This document shows positions 24,895-33,462 of a stretch of DNA of 64,000 nt, one piece after another (positions within the stretch are counted from its first letter, which is position 1; each line of letters begins with the position of its first letter). Origin of the DNA: VRUE01 sp963817945 (lineage in GTDB: Bacteria; Actinomycetota; Thermoleophilia; Solirubrobacterales; 70-9); contig CAWFQH010000005.1 in NCBI GenBank assembly GCA_963817945.1, positions 124,001-188,000 on the forward strand. Direction: 5' to 3'. The notes below the pieces were generated by a model. That model was not told where the DNA came from. It saw nothing but the letters and a program-made list of their open reading frames with translations, and ran no database searches. A program made the position numbers and the translations under genes.

Positions 24895-25716
24895 ATGCGG
24901 CCAGACCGAGACGAAATCGCGGCACCCGACCTGCCCGAAGGCCTGACTTGGGTCGGCGAGGAGCCGCAGTCGATGCCGGCATTGACGGCCGCTGGACCGG
25001 CCTTGGTCCTGTTTCTCGACTTCGCCCAGCTCAACAGCGCCCGCACCCTGCCCTACGTCGCCGAGTGGGCGCGCCGCTATGGGGAGCACGGGCTGCGGAC
25101 GATCGGCGTGCAGGCGCCGCGCTTTCCGTTCGGCGCTGACCCTGCAGCGGTGGCGGCCGGTCTCGAGCGTCTCGGCGTCGACTTCCCGGTCGCGATCGAC
25201 GCCGAGCACGATCTCTGGCACGCCTACGGCTGCACGGGTTGGCCGAGCCTCTTCCTCTGGCGCCAAGGCGGTGCCCTCGCCTGGTTCCACTTCGGCGAGG
25301 GGGAATACGAGGCAACCGAGGAGGCGATCCAGGCCGAGCTGCGCGAGCAGGACGCGCTGCGCGAGCTGCCGACCCCGATGGCTCCCCTGCGCGCCACCGA
25401 CGCCCCCGAGGCGCGGGTGATGCCGCCGAGCGAAGAGCTGTTTCCCGGCGGATCGTGGGAGCGCCCGTGGATCGGCGGCGATGACGGCGAGCAACTCGAG
25501 GTCCCCTACGAGGCCGGCGGCGCCTTCACCACCGTCGAGGGACGCGGCGAGGTCCTTGTAGAGCTCGACGGCGAGCCGGCCGGCGTGGTCGTCATCGACG
25601 GCCCTGCGCTCTACCCGCTCGCTGAGCACGAACGCCACGAGGCGCACGAGCTCGTCCTGCGCCCCTCCGCCGGGCTCCGCATCTGGTCAGTCAGCTTCGC
25701 GGCCGGGATGCCTTAG
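24895..25716 (+). CDS. Thioredoxin-fold protein without CxxC, with DipZ-like C-terminal domain
   Basis: A 273-residue soluble protein. Residues about 30-150 follow a TlpA/DipZ thioredoxin fold (LVLFLDFAQLNSARTLPYVA, then GWPSLFLWRQGG with the cis-Pro), but the CxxC site is replaced by DFAQLNS, so it cannot do normal disulfide exchange. Residues about 170-270 resemble the beta-sandwich domain at the end of DipZ-type proteins. No signal peptide. The stop overlaps ispH's by TTAG. May be a binding protein rather than a reductase. Confidence 0.65.
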   Translation: MRPDRDEIAAPDLPEGLTWVGEEPQSMPALTAAGPALVLFLDFAQLNSARTLPYVAEWARRYGEHGLRTIGVQAPRFPFGADPAAVAAGLERLGVDFPVAIDAEHDLWHAYGCTGWPSLFLWRQGGALAWFHFGEGEYEATEEAIQAELREQDALRELPTPMAPLRATDAPEARVMPPSEELFPGGSWERPWIGGDDGEQLEVPYEAGGAFTTVEGRGEVLVELDGEPAGVVVIDGPALYPLAEHERHEAHELVLRPSAGLRIWSVSFAAGMP

Positions 25717-26684
25717 GCCTGCGCCGCCAGCTCCTGGCGGATCTCCTTGGGGAGCATGAAGCGCACGTCCTCATGGACGGTGCGCAGCTCGGAGACGTCG
25801 TCGGCGCCGCGCTCGCGGAAAAACTCGATCAGACGCTCGACCAGCTCCTCGGGGGCACTGGCCCCAGAGGTGATGCCGACCGTCTCCACGCCCTGCAGCC
25901 ACTCCTCCTGGACCTGGGTGTGGTTGTCGATCAGGTGCGATTCAGCGCCGTGCTCGCGGGCGACCTCGACCAACCGGTTCGAGTTGGAGGAGTTGGTGGA
26001 GCCGATCACCAGCACCAGCTCACACTCGCGGGCCAGCTGCTTGACGGCGATCTGGCGGTTGGTCGTCGCGTAACAGATGTCGTCGGACTTGGGGCTGACG
26101 ATCGCCGGGAACTTGGCTCGCAGCGCGGTGATGATCTCGGTCGTCTCGTCGACCGAGAGCGTCGTCTGGGTGATCAGCGCGACGCGCTCGGGGTCTGGCA
26201 GCTCCAGGTGCTCGACCTCCTCGGCAGTCTGCACGAGGACGATGCTGCCCGGCGCCTCTCCCATCGTCCCTTCGACCTCCTCATGGCCGGCGTGGCCGAC
26301 CATGACGATCGTGTAGCCGTCGGCGGCGAAACGGCGCGCCTCGACGTGGACCTTGGTGACGAGCGGGCAGGTGGCATCGATCGTGCGCAGGCGCCGGGCG
26401 GCGGCGTTCTCATGCACCGCCGGGGCGACTCCGTGGGCGGAGAAGACGACCAGCTCGCCCTCCGGCACTTCGGTCTCTTCCTCGACGAATATCGCGCCCC
26501 GCTTCGCGAGTTCCTCGACGACATGCTTGTTGTGGACGATCTCCTTGCGCACGTAGACGGGGGCGCCGTGGAGGTCGAGCGCCTTTTCAACGGTCTCGAC
26601 GGCGCGGTCGACTCCGGCGCAGTAGCCACGCGGCGCGGCAAGGAGCACCCGCTTCGGGGCGACGGCGGTCGTACTCATCCCCAT
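25713..26684 (-). CDS. ispH: 4-hydroxy-3-methylbut-2-enyl diphosphate reductase IspH
   Basis: Last enzyme of the MEP isoprenoid pathway, a [4Fe-4S] reductase making IPP and DMAPP. The 323-residue protein has the three cluster cysteines (RGYCAGVDRAV, DATCPLVTK, DICYATTNRQ), HGV, GHAGHEEVEGT and TSGASAPEELV. Starts with two ATGs two codons apart; the second has GATGGGG as Shine-Dalgarno. It would depend on the SUF system encoded nearby for its cluster. Confidence 0.95.
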   Translation of the reverse strand: MGMSTTAVAPKRVLLAAPRGYCAGVDRAVETVEKALDLHGAPVYVRKEIVHNKHVVEELAKRGAIFVEEETEVPEGELVVFSAHGVAPAVHENAAARRLRTIDATCPLVTKVHVEARRFAADGYTIVMVGHAGHEEVEGTMGEAPGSIVLVQTAEEVEHLELPDPERVALITQTTLSVDETTEIITALRAKFPAIVSPKSDDICYATTNRQIAVKQLARECELVLVIGSTNSSNSNRLVEVAREHGAESHLIDNHTQVQEEWLQGVETVGITSGASAPEELVERLIEFFRERGADDVSELRTVHEDVRFMLPKEIRQELAAQA

Positions 26685-26758
26685 CAGGGTACCGGTGGGC
26701 GGCTTGCGGCCGGGACGGCGAGCCGATCCGCGCGGCGCCAGCGGGCTAGCCTGTCGGC

Positions 26759-28174
26759 ATGAGCACCGCAGGCGACCATCTGCAGCGACTAACCGCGGTC
26801 GACGCCTCGTTCCTGACCAACGAGAGCTCGTCCAGCCACATGCACATTGGCGGCATCCTCATCTTCGAGGGCCCGCCACCGCTCTACGTCGATCTGGTCG
26901 AGCACGTACGCGGGCGCCTGCAACAGGTGCCGCGCTTCCGGCAATGCATCGTGGAGCCGCCGCTGGAGGCCGGACGGCCACTCTGGGCCGACGACGTCAA
27001 CTTCAACCTCAGGTACCACATCCGCCACACGGCGCTGCCCGAACCGGGCGGCGAGGCGCAGCTGAAGCGGCTTGCGGGCCGCGTCTTCTCGCAGCAGCTC
27101 GACCGCTCCAAGCCGCTCTGGGAGATGTGGCTGGTGCAGGGCCTCGAGCGGGATCGCTTCGCGATCCTGACCAAGACCCACCACGCGATGGTCGACGGCA
27201 TCTCTGGCGTCGACATCGGGACCGTCCTCTTCGACCTCGAGCCGGTGCCCGGGCCGACCCGGGTCGACGACGGTTGGGTGCCCCAGCCGGCCCCCTCGAC
27301 CCGACACCTACTGGCGCGGGGCGCGACCGACGCAGTCGCGGCGCCGGTGAAGCTGGCCGAGCGAGCGGCGGGTGCGCTGCGCCATCCCGAGAGCGCGGCG
27401 CGGCGCGCGGTGGAGACACTAGAGGCACTCAGCGAGGTCGTCGGTGCCCTCGCCGACCCCGCGCCCGACGTGCCGCTCAACCAGCCGATCGGCCCGCATC
27501 GCCGCTTCACCTGGGCGCGCTCGGAGCTGGCGATCTTCAAACGGATCAAGGACACCTTCGGGGGAACGGTCAACGACGTGGTCCTCGCCGTCGTCACCGG
27601 GGCCCTGCGCAACTGGCTGCAGACCCGCGGCATTCGCACCGAGGGACTGGAGCTGCGGGCGCTGGTGCCGGTCTCGATTCGCAGCGAAGACGAGCGCGGC
27701 GAGCTGGGCAACAAACTGACGGCGATGCGCGCGCCGCTGCCGGTCTATGTCGAGGACCCGGTGCGGCGGCTGCGGGTTGTGAGCGAGCAGATGGAGGGCC
27801 TGAAGCGCTCCAAGCAGGCGCTGGGAGCCGAGGTGATAGCCCGCTTCAACGACTTCGCGCCCCCCACCCTGCTCGCCCAGGCCGCGCGGATCAACTTTTC
27901 GACCCGGCTCTTCAACTTGATCGTCACCAACGTTCCCGGCCCGCAGATCCCCCTCTACGTGCTCGGCCGCGAGCTGCAGGAGGTCTTCCCCGTCGCCTTC
28001 CTGCCGCCCAGCCACGCGCTGGCGGTGGCGATCATGAGCTACAACGGGCGCATCTGCTTCGGCCTGCTGGCCGACTACGACTCGATGGAGGACGTCGAAA
28101 CCGTCGCCCGCGGCATCGAGGAGTCGCTGGCCGAGCTCGAGGAGGCCGCCTCCGCCGCCGCAGCCCCCGCCTGA
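26759..28174 (+). CDS. WS/DGAT family wax ester synthase/diacylglycerol acyltransferase
   Basis: A 471-residue acyltransferase that makes triacylglycerol or wax esters from acyl-CoA. The active motif HHxxxDG is present as THHAMVDG near residue 140, and the C-terminal NVPGPQIPLYV and PLSHAL-like PPSHALAVAIMSYNG blocks are in place. Monocistronic between ispH (divergent) and fxsA. Common in storage-lipid-making actinobacteria. ATG at 26759 follows a short gap from ispH. Confidence 0.92.
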   Translation: MSTAGDHLQRLTAVDASFLTNESSSSHMHIGGILIFEGPPPLYVDLVEHVRGRLQQVPRFRQCIVEPPLEAGRPLWADDVNFNLRYHIRHTALPEPGGEAQLKRLAGRVFSQQLDRSKPLWEMWLVQGLERDRFAILTKTHHAMVDGISGVDIGTVLFDLEPVPGPTRVDDGWVPQPAPSTRHLLARGATDAVAAPVKLAERAAGALRHPESAARRAVETLEALSEVVGALADPAPDVPLNQPIGPHRRFTWARSELAIFKRIKDTFGGTVNDVVLAVVTGALRNWLQTRGIRTEGLELRALVPVSIRSEDERGELGNKLTAMRAPLPVYVEDPVRRLRVVSEQMEGLKRSKQALGAEVIARFNDFAPPTLLAQAARINFSTRLFNLIVTNVPGPQIPLYVLGRELQEVFPVAFLPPSHALAVAIMSYNGRICFGLLADYDSMEDVETVARGIEESLAELEEAASAAAAPA

Positions 28175-28214
28175 GCGCCGCCGGCCGGCCGGGTCCCCCC
28201 ACTAGGGTTGAGCC

Positions 28215-28688
28215 GTGGCCCTTCTAGTCGCCCTCTTCATCGTCGTCCCGATCGTCGAGCTGTACGTGATCATCCAGGTCGGCCAGGCGATCGGCGTCGT
28301 GCCGACGCTGCTCCTGCTCCTCGCCGACGCCATCCTCGGCTCGCTCCTCCTGCGCCACCAGGGCCGCGGCGCCTGGCGCCGCTTCAACGAGGCGCTCGCG
28401 CAACGTCGCTTCCCTGGCCGCGAGGTGGCCGACGGAGCCTTGATCATCGTTGGCGGCACTCTGCTGCTGACGCCGGGCTTCGTCACCGACCTCGTCGGCC
28501 TGCTCCTGCTGATTCCACCAACGCGGGCGATGGCCGGCCGTCTCCTCCGCTCCGTCTTCGCCCGCCGCTTCCTTGTCGTCGGCCTCGGAGACCGCGCCAT
28601 GCGCACCGGCGGAAGCCCGCGGAGCTACGACTACGACGGCACCGCCGAGGAGGTCGAAGCCGAGGACCGGGAGCTGCGCGGTCGCTGA
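28215..28688 (+). CDS. FxsA family membrane protein
   Basis: A 157-residue protein of the FxsA family (in E. coli linked to phage exclusion by F). The N-terminal 110 residues hold three to four hydrophobic segments with VPIVELYVIIQVGQAIG, the internal RRFNEALAQRRFP and LLLTPGFVTDLVGLLLLIPP. The C-terminal tail is charged. GTG start, 40 nt after the acyltransferase. Role in this organism unknown. Confidence 0.88.
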   Translation: MALLVALFIVVPIVELYVIIQVGQAIGVVPTLLLLLADAILGSLLLRHQGRGAWRRFNEALAQRRFPGREVADGALIIVGGTLLLTPGFVTDLVGLLLLIPPTRAMAGRLLRSVFARRFLVVGLGDRAMRTGGSPRSYDYDGTAEEVEAEDRELRGR

Positions 28689-28698
28689 CCGCGACTGC

Positions 28699-29439
28699 CT
28701 ACCGGAATTCGACCCATTCTTCTTCTTCGGGTTCGCCCCAGGCTTCTTCCCCGCCTTCTTCTTCTTCCCAGTCTTCTTCGCCCCAGCCATCTTCTTCCAC
28801 GATGACCGTCCGCGACGATTCAGTCGTCTGCGACTGAACGGGCGTGGTCGTGGGAGTCGCCGGCGGAGGTGCGGACTTGACCGGTGGGCAGGTGCATCCT
28901 CCTGTTGAAGTGTCCGAGGCGGAGGACGTAACTGGCAATCCGGATTCGGTTGAGCTCGCTTCGGCACCCGAGCCGCTCGTCGCCAGTATTTGGGCCTCAC
29001 CCCGATCGGGCTCGGGATCCGTCTGGCTATCGCTCTTCCGGCGAGCCTTCTTCGTCGATTCGCCCTGCGCCTTGACGCTCGCGTTCGGCGTCTCCGGGGG
29101 CGCCACCTCGCCCAGCACCTTCTCTTGCTCGGCCAGATAGACAGGCGAGAAGATCATGTTGACGCTCACAAGGAGCCCCAGCACCGTGGAGGCTGCAACG
29201 GGCCGGCGAACGCCAGGACGCCTGCGGCTCTCCGAAACGAGAACCAAAAGGCTGATCGCAAGACCGATTCCTCCCACAGCAATCGCCAGGCGCGGAGAGA
29301 GGAGATCGTTCAACCAGGAAGTGCGGCGATAAAAGATCTCTGCCGCGTCGGGGACCGTGAGCAGATACGCGATCCCGGCGAGCAACGTCGAGAAGCCGAT
29401 GACCGAGGCAACTGCGAGTTTGCTCAAGTTCTCACGCAT
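28699..29439 (-). CDS. Membrane protein with Ser/Thr-rich linker and acidic tail
   Basis: A 246-residue protein not matched to a family. Three N-terminal hydrophobic helices (about 8-30, 48-66, 82-100) are followed by a Ser/Thr/Pro-rich, probably disordered region and a strongly acidic end (EEDWEEEEGGEEAWGEPEEE). ATG at 29439 chosen; a longer frame runs back into the att repeat and is not credible. It is the first chromosomal gene to the left of the integrated elements and may have been next to sufT before insertion. Confidence 0.6.
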   Translation of the reverse strand: MRENLSKLAVASVIGFSTLLAGIAYLLTVPDAAEIFYRRTSWLNDLLSPRLAIAVGGIGLAISLLVLVSESRRRPGVRRPVAASTVLGLLVSVNMIFSPVYLAEQEKVLGEVAPPETPNASVKAQGESTKKARRKSDSQTDPEPDRGEAQILATSGSGAEASSTESGLPVTSSASDTSTGGCTCPPVKSAPPPATPTTTPVQSQTTESSRTVIVEEDGWGEEDWEEEEGGEEAWGEPEEEEWVEFR

Positions 29440-29516
29440 ATCTACACTGGTACGCGAGCCTACTTCTCGCCTGCGGGCGCAGAATGTGAGGGCGGTCACA
29501 TAGGCGTGGCTCCGTC

Positions 29517-29558
29517 GCCTAGAAGCCAAGCGCGAACTTGGCGTCCTCGGACATCATC
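29517..29558. repeat. att repeat 1 (left end of tandem elements)
   Basis: 42-bp direct repeat, identical to repeat 2 and one mismatch from repeat 3. It matches the 3' end of the sufT-like gene in antisense. Outside it lies the chromosomal membrane gene. Confidence 0.8.
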
Positions 29559-29887
29559 ACAAGCAGCGTAGTAGGCGATCTTCCTGCAAGTCGCCAGTTT
29601 TACCCAGCGTGGGAATGCGGGCGGGGATGGCGGCCTGCGGAATCCATTTCGAATAGCCGTAGTGCTTCGGGTGGCGCTAGCGCAGTAATCGCCGCTCCCT
29701 GCGAGAAGCCGCTCTCCCGCCGCCAACGCGTGAGTCGCATCATGAATCAGGGTCGGGCTCGGAATTTTCCTGCTCGCCGGAAACCCGTCCTGCCCAGCCC
29801 CCTCCCGACAGCTTTCCTAAGGAGTCGTCAAACTAACATATATGTGGTGGTTGAACTGTCCGAGTCGCGGGAGGCTGCCATGCCCCC

Positions 29888-30121
29888 GTGCCGCAGCCGA
29901 GCCTTGCCCAAATTGGAGCCGCGATTCGCAGCCTTCGCAAGGAGCGCAAAATGAGCATCGAGGCGCTCGCCGCCGAGGCAGATATGCACCCCTATTCGGT
30001 CTCTCGGATCGAACGCGGCGAGCAGAATCCAAGCTGGATCACGCTGGTAAGCCTCGCCGACGCGCTCGATGTGGACGTGATGGAGCTGGTCCGGCTCGCC
30101 GGCAAACGGCCTCGCTCTTAG
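29888..30121 (+). CDS. XRE family DNA-binding protein
   Basis: A 77-residue single-domain helix-turn-helix protein of the Cro/CI type: IGAAIRSLRKERKMSIEALA, then ADMHPYSVSRIERGEQNPSW. GTG start. Such proteins commonly control excision or transfer of integrative elements. It is the leftmost gene of the left element and lies close to att repeat 1. Its target may be the ACATATATGT palindrome just upstream. Confidence 0.8.
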   Translation: MPQPSLAQIGAAIRSLRKERKMSIEALAAEADMHPYSVSRIERGEQNPSWITLVSLADALDVDVMELVRLAGKRPRS

Positions 30122-30243
30122 CGCGCAATCGAGGAGGACTTGACCTCACAAGAGGACCACCGCCCAAGCGATCACGTCGCGAAGTGGGCCGATCCCAGCC
30201 CCAAGCCAAAAGGACCCGAGATCGGCCCGTTACAGGCACCCGG

Positions 30244-30303
30244 TTAGGAGTGCTTGGCGATCAGCACGCTCATAAAGACGTGCGACGTTTGCGCGATCTT
30301 CAT
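30244..30303 (-). CDS. Possible 19-residue peptide with strong ribosome binding site
   Basis: MKIAQTSHVFMSVLIAKHS, preceded on the minus strand by GGAGGGAGGTGAG about 6 nt before ATG. A hairpin lies directly upstream. Too short to judge by coding statistics; the strong Shine-Dalgarno and nearby hairpin suggest a leader or bioactive peptide. Low confidence. Confidence 0.3.
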   Translation of the reverse strand: MKIAQTSHVFMSVLIAKHS

Positions 30304-30322
30304 CGCTTTCTCACCTCCCTCC

Positions 30323-30359
30323 GTGGTCCGCTCCGGCGAGGCTCGCCGGGGCGGACCAC
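30323..30359. terminator. Eighteen-bp hairpin in the XRE-wHTH gap
   Basis: GTGGTCCGCTCCGGCGAG and its complement (one G-T wobble) around a single G. No U-run. It follows the XRE gene on the plus strand and precedes the 19-codon frame on the minus strand. Nothing else is recognised in the 396-bp gap. Confidence 0.5.
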
Positions 30360-30490
30360 GTTAGTGGAGAAAATTCAACCAACCGCGCCTTCTTGATCGC
30401 CAACGGTTTCTTGAGCGTCAGCGGGTTCCTGACTGAGGGAGGCGCCTGGGGACAGAGGCTGCCTTTATGCTCAGGGCTTGCTGACTACCT

Positions 30491-30510
30491 GTAGACAACA
30501 TGACTAGGAA
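30491..30510 (+). promoter_or_regulatory. Element-specific promoter-like box, left copy
   Basis: Matches 17 of 20 bases with the box before the excisionase gene of the right element (consensus GTRGACAACAKGACTAGRAA). Here it ends 7 nt before the start of the duplicated winged-helix gene. Probably a promoter or operator shared by both elements. Confidence 0.5.
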
Positions 30511-30517
30511 TTGAGAA

Positions 30518-31819
30518 ATGACCGAGGAGACGGCGATAGCAGCGCTCGGGCGCATTCGGAGAAAGCACCCGAATGTGGAGGAGTCGGCTAGCTCGTCACT
30601 TGGCCATCGCATCCGCGTCGAAATCCGCGCGGCCCTCCACGAAGGCCCGGCCACCGCGTCGCAGCTCGCCGAGATGATCGAGCAGCCGACGACGACCGTT
30701 GAACGACACATCAAGAGGATGCTCAAGGACGGCAGCATCGACATCGCACAAAGCGAGAAGGTCGGCAACCTCCGTCGGCACTACTACTCCGTAGTCAAAC
30801 TGCCCTTCTTCTCCGACGCCGCTATGGCCGCCATGACGGAGGATGAGAGACACACGGTCTACGCGCTGATAGTGCAAGCAGCGTCGGCAGAGGCGATGGC
30901 GTCACTGTGGGCCGGCAAGATCGCTCGTGATCGTCGTGTCTTCCTGGCCTGGACTCGAATCCAACTCGACCGGCTAGGCCGGGAGAAATTGGCTGAGGAG
31001 GAAGCTGGGTCATGGGACCGGAAGATGGGCATCGCCGCCCGAGCGGCCATCCGATTGACGGAGGCTGGCGAGGAGGGAACTACTTACGTCATAACGTCCT
31101 TCGCCTATGAGCGAAGTCGCACTTCGGCGCCCGAACCCTTATCAGTGACTGAGTCACCAGCCAAGGAGAAGGACGGAGCCGCTGTGCTGCGCGGGTGGGG
31201 GAGGAAGAGGCGAAGCCTTGAGGAATCGGTCAGCGCCTCGCTTGGCCATCAGCTCCGGGTCGAAATCCGCGCCGCACTACACGAAGGGCCTGCCACTGCA
31301 TCACAGCTCGCAAAGACTCTCCACCAGCCACTCAATGCCATCGATTACCACGTCAAGGAGTTGCTCAGGGATGGGTGCATCGACGTCGCCAAAACGGAGC
31401 AGGGAGGCAACAACGCCGATCAGACCTACTACTCCGTGGTCCAGCTGCCCTTCTTCTCCGACGACGAGATGGCGGCCATGACGGAAGATGAGCGGCAGAC
31501 GATCTACGCAATGATCGTGCAGGCAGCGTCGGCAGAGGCATTGGCTTCGCTGTGGGCGCGCAAGATCGCCCGCGATCCTCGCTCTTTTATGACCTGGACC
31601 CCGATCCAGCTCGATAAGCAGGGCCGCGAAGAGTTGGCCGACGAGGAAGCAGAGTCATGGAACCGGAAGATCGAGATAGAGATCCAAGCCGCCAACCGAC
31701 TAGCCAAAACGGGTGAGGACGGCGTGACCTACGTGATTACCTCGTTTGGCTACGAGCGAAGTCGTACGTCTGCACCAGAGCCTCTAGACAAGGATGCGCT
31801 GGCGTCCCGCAAACCTTGA
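30518..31819 (+). CDS. Internally duplicated winged-helix regulator
   Basis: A 433-residue protein made of two similar halves (about 20-205 and 235-425). Each has an ArsR-like winged helix (LGHRIRVEIRAALHEGPATA and LGHQLRVEIRAALHEGPATA), a YYSVV(K/Q)LPFFSD strand, an AMTEDER helix and ends FxYERSRTSAPEPL. This is a head-to-tail duplication and fusion of a regulator that is normally single, so one chain could act as an obligate dimer. Single-domain relatives include the next gene. No effector domain is recognised. Confidence 0.75.
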   Translation: MTEETAIAALGRIRRKHPNVEESASSSLGHRIRVEIRAALHEGPATASQLAEMIEQPTTTVERHIKRMLKDGSIDIAQSEKVGNLRRHYYSVVKLPFFSDAAMAAMTEDERHTVYALIVQAASAEAMASLWAGKIARDRRVFLAWTRIQLDRLGREKLAEEEAGSWDRKMGIAARAAIRLTEAGEEGTTYVITSFAYERSRTSAPEPLSVTESPAKEKDGAAVLRGWGRKRRSLEESVSASLGHQLRVEIRAALHEGPATASQLAKTLHQPLNAIDYHVKELLRDGCIDVAKTEQGGNNADQTYYSVVQLPFFSDDEMAAMTEDERQTIYAMIVQAASAEALASLWARKIARDPRSFMTWTPIQLDKQGREELADEEAESWNRKIEIEIQAANRLAKTGEDGVTYVITSFGYERSRTSAPEPLDKDALASRKP

Positions 31820-32035
31820 TCGACAGTCGGAATTTGATCGACCCTCGCCTCTTGTTCGCCCACCACATCTAGTTCGAGAAGTGGGTACAGACTTATCCGT
31901 TCCTCTTTGTAACTGTCCACTATTCAACCAGAACCGATCGCTCGGAAATCTGATGGGCGGTCGCACCGTGAAATGTGTGTGGACAGCGCCTCTTGTCTTC
32001 CCCGCGTTCTCGGTGGACGCAGAAAGGGATGGGCA

Positions 32036-32764
32036 ATGGCAAAGCGCAGAAGCAAGAAGAAGCGCCAGGTGGTCAATCAGCAATTCATCAAAGCGCTCGC
32101 GCACGAGCTTCGAGTCGAAATCCTCGGCATCCTCACCGAACGGATGGCGAGCCCGAACGAACTCGCCACGATGCTCGATGAAGGGCTGAGCCAGGTCAGC
32201 TACCACGTCAAAGTCCTCAAGGACTATGGGCTCATCACCCTCATCAAAACCGAGCCGCGCCGGGGTGCGGTCGAGCATTACTACCGCGCCACGGCCAGCA
32301 CTCTGCTTCCGGCCCAGGAGTGGCGCGGAATTCACGGCGGGCTGCGGACGGCAGTCGGCGCGAGCCTGGCGAGCGAACTGTTCGACGGACTCGCGGACGC
32401 CGTAGAGGCGAACAAGCTGACGGAGGCGGACACCCACATCGGACGGATGCCTCTCGTCCTCGACGCAGAGGGATGGGAGAACGTCAGGGCAAACGCCGAG
32501 TGGTTCACGAAGGAAGTCGAAATAGAGCAGCGGGAGTCTGCGGCGCGGGTGGCAAAAGCCAACGGGAACGCGGGCGCCGTCAAGGGCTACACGGTCGGCG
32601 TCCTCGCCTTCGAGGACAGCCGCGACCTCTCGAAAGGCAAGGCAAAGCGAGCCAAGCAGTCCAAATCCGCGTCGGCGAACGGTAAGAAGGCGACGACTAA
32701 GAGCAACGGAGCGAGCAGGAGTCGCAAAGGCGGCAAACGGAAGGCCAAAGCCATTGGCAGGTAG
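32036..32764 (+). CDS. ArsR-like winged-helix regulator with lysine-rich tail
   Basis: A 242-residue protein. The winged helix is at about 15-80 (QQFIKALAHELRVEILGILT, EGLSQVSYHVKVLKDYGLI) with a middle domain of unknown ligand (PAQEWRGIHGGLRTAVGASL, GYTVGVLAFEDSRDL) and a C-terminal 45-residue Lys/Ser/Ala tail likely to bind nucleic acid non-specifically. ATG at 32036. The family is expanded in Thermoleophilia as far as I recall. It lies in the left element after the duplicated regulator, to which it is related. Confidence 0.75.
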   Translation: MAKRRSKKKRQVVNQQFIKALAHELRVEILGILTERMASPNELATMLDEGLSQVSYHVKVLKDYGLITLIKTEPRRGAVEHYYRATASTLLPAQEWRGIHGGLRTAVGASLASELFDGLADAVEANKLTEADTHIGRMPLVLDAEGWENVRANAEWFTKEVEIEQRESAARVAKANGNAGAVKGYTVGVLAFEDSRDLSKGKAKRAKQSKSASANGKKATTKSNGASRSRKGGKRKAKAIGR

Positions 32765-33092
32765 CGCCCAGCGGTCGAGTCCGAGCGCCCAAGGTCAGGA
32801 CGTGTCCACGCCGGCCCAATACAACGTGGCGACCGTTGAAGCCTTGATCCTCGAACTCGCCGCCAAACCCCACCCTCGACCTGTGACGGCGGAGGAGCTA
32901 GCGAGGGAGGTGATCTGCGACCCCGACGACGAGCGCGAGAAGGCGACGTTCGAGCATGCAATCCGCCGCTTGCGTGAGGTTGGTCTGTTCGATGACGGGG
33001 ACGACAAGATCGTGGAGCCGACACCAGCAGGGTTGCGCGCCGTCGCTGTTCTCAACCCGCCCGCCACCGCCCGGACCTACCCGCAGAACTAG
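32754..33092 (+). CDS. Small winged-helix-like protein with repeat-derived C-terminus
   Basis: About 112 residues from a TTG overlapping the previous gene by 11 nt; a GTG at 32802 is an alternative start giving 96 residues. The middle (VEALILELAAKPHPRPVTAE, FEHAIRRLREVGLFDDGDD) reads as a winged helix. The last six residues RTYPQN and the stop come from the conserved unit found after the relaxase gene in the right element, so the gene end is a recombination product. Function unknown. Confidence 0.6.
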   Translation: MAGSAQRSSPSAQGQDVSTPAQYNVATVEALILELAAKPHPRPVTAEELAREVICDPDDEREKATFEHAIRRLREVGLFDDGDDKIVEPTPAGLRAVAVLNPPATARTYPQN

Positions 33093-33182
33093 CACCGCGG
33101 GGCGAGCAGTCAAGGGCGCTTGCGCCCGACCCCCGCAGGGGGTTGACGGCCGCCCGAGCGGTGCTTCAAGCACCGGTAGGTC
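33074..33182. repeat. Relaxase-3' structural unit, left copy
   Basis: About 110 nt bounded by GACCTACC/GGTAGGTC and containing a CCCCC-GCA-GGGGG hairpin and GGCCGCCCGAGCGGTGC. A near copy lies at 35970-36082. In both it immediately follows the relaxase 3' end. Possible terminator, or part of a transfer origin. Confidence 0.6.
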
Positions 33183-33189
33183 GGGGTGC

Positions 33190-33446
33190 TCACCGGCCGA
33201 TGCTGAGTCCCCGATCGATGCTGCGCGCCCTCGATGCGAACTGCCCGATGCCCAGGATGCGCTGCGCTTCCTGCAACCGCTGCCGAGCTAGCTGTTGGCG
33301 CAGGCTTGTCCCGTCTCTGCACCTCGTGGCCGAGCGCTTTCTTCGGGTCACGATTCTGTTCCGCGGGCGAAAGGCCTCGATGTCGGCGACCGTGCGGTCC
33401 CATGCCTTCCCCTTTGCCGGGTCGCTTGGCCTCTCCCCAGCCTCTG
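33190..33446 (-). pseudogene. Decayed C-terminal fragment of a MobF relaxase
   Basis: The minus strand matches the end of the relaxase encoded at 36089-39238: GERPSDPAKGKAWDR, then QRILGIGQFASR and SIDRGLSIGR. The middle is frameshifted (DPKKALGHEVQRRD lies in another frame). Homology stops abruptly at about 33440-33446, where the element's right-end sequence begins, so the rest of the relaxase and everything beyond it has been deleted. Confidence 0.85.
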
Positions 33447-33462
33447 TGAGCCCGCAATCCGT

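Noticed and set aside
29440..29529. Longer start for the membrane protein at 28699-29439
   Set aside because: The extra N-terminal residues would be encoded by the att repeat and its flank, which is element-derived sequence in antisense.
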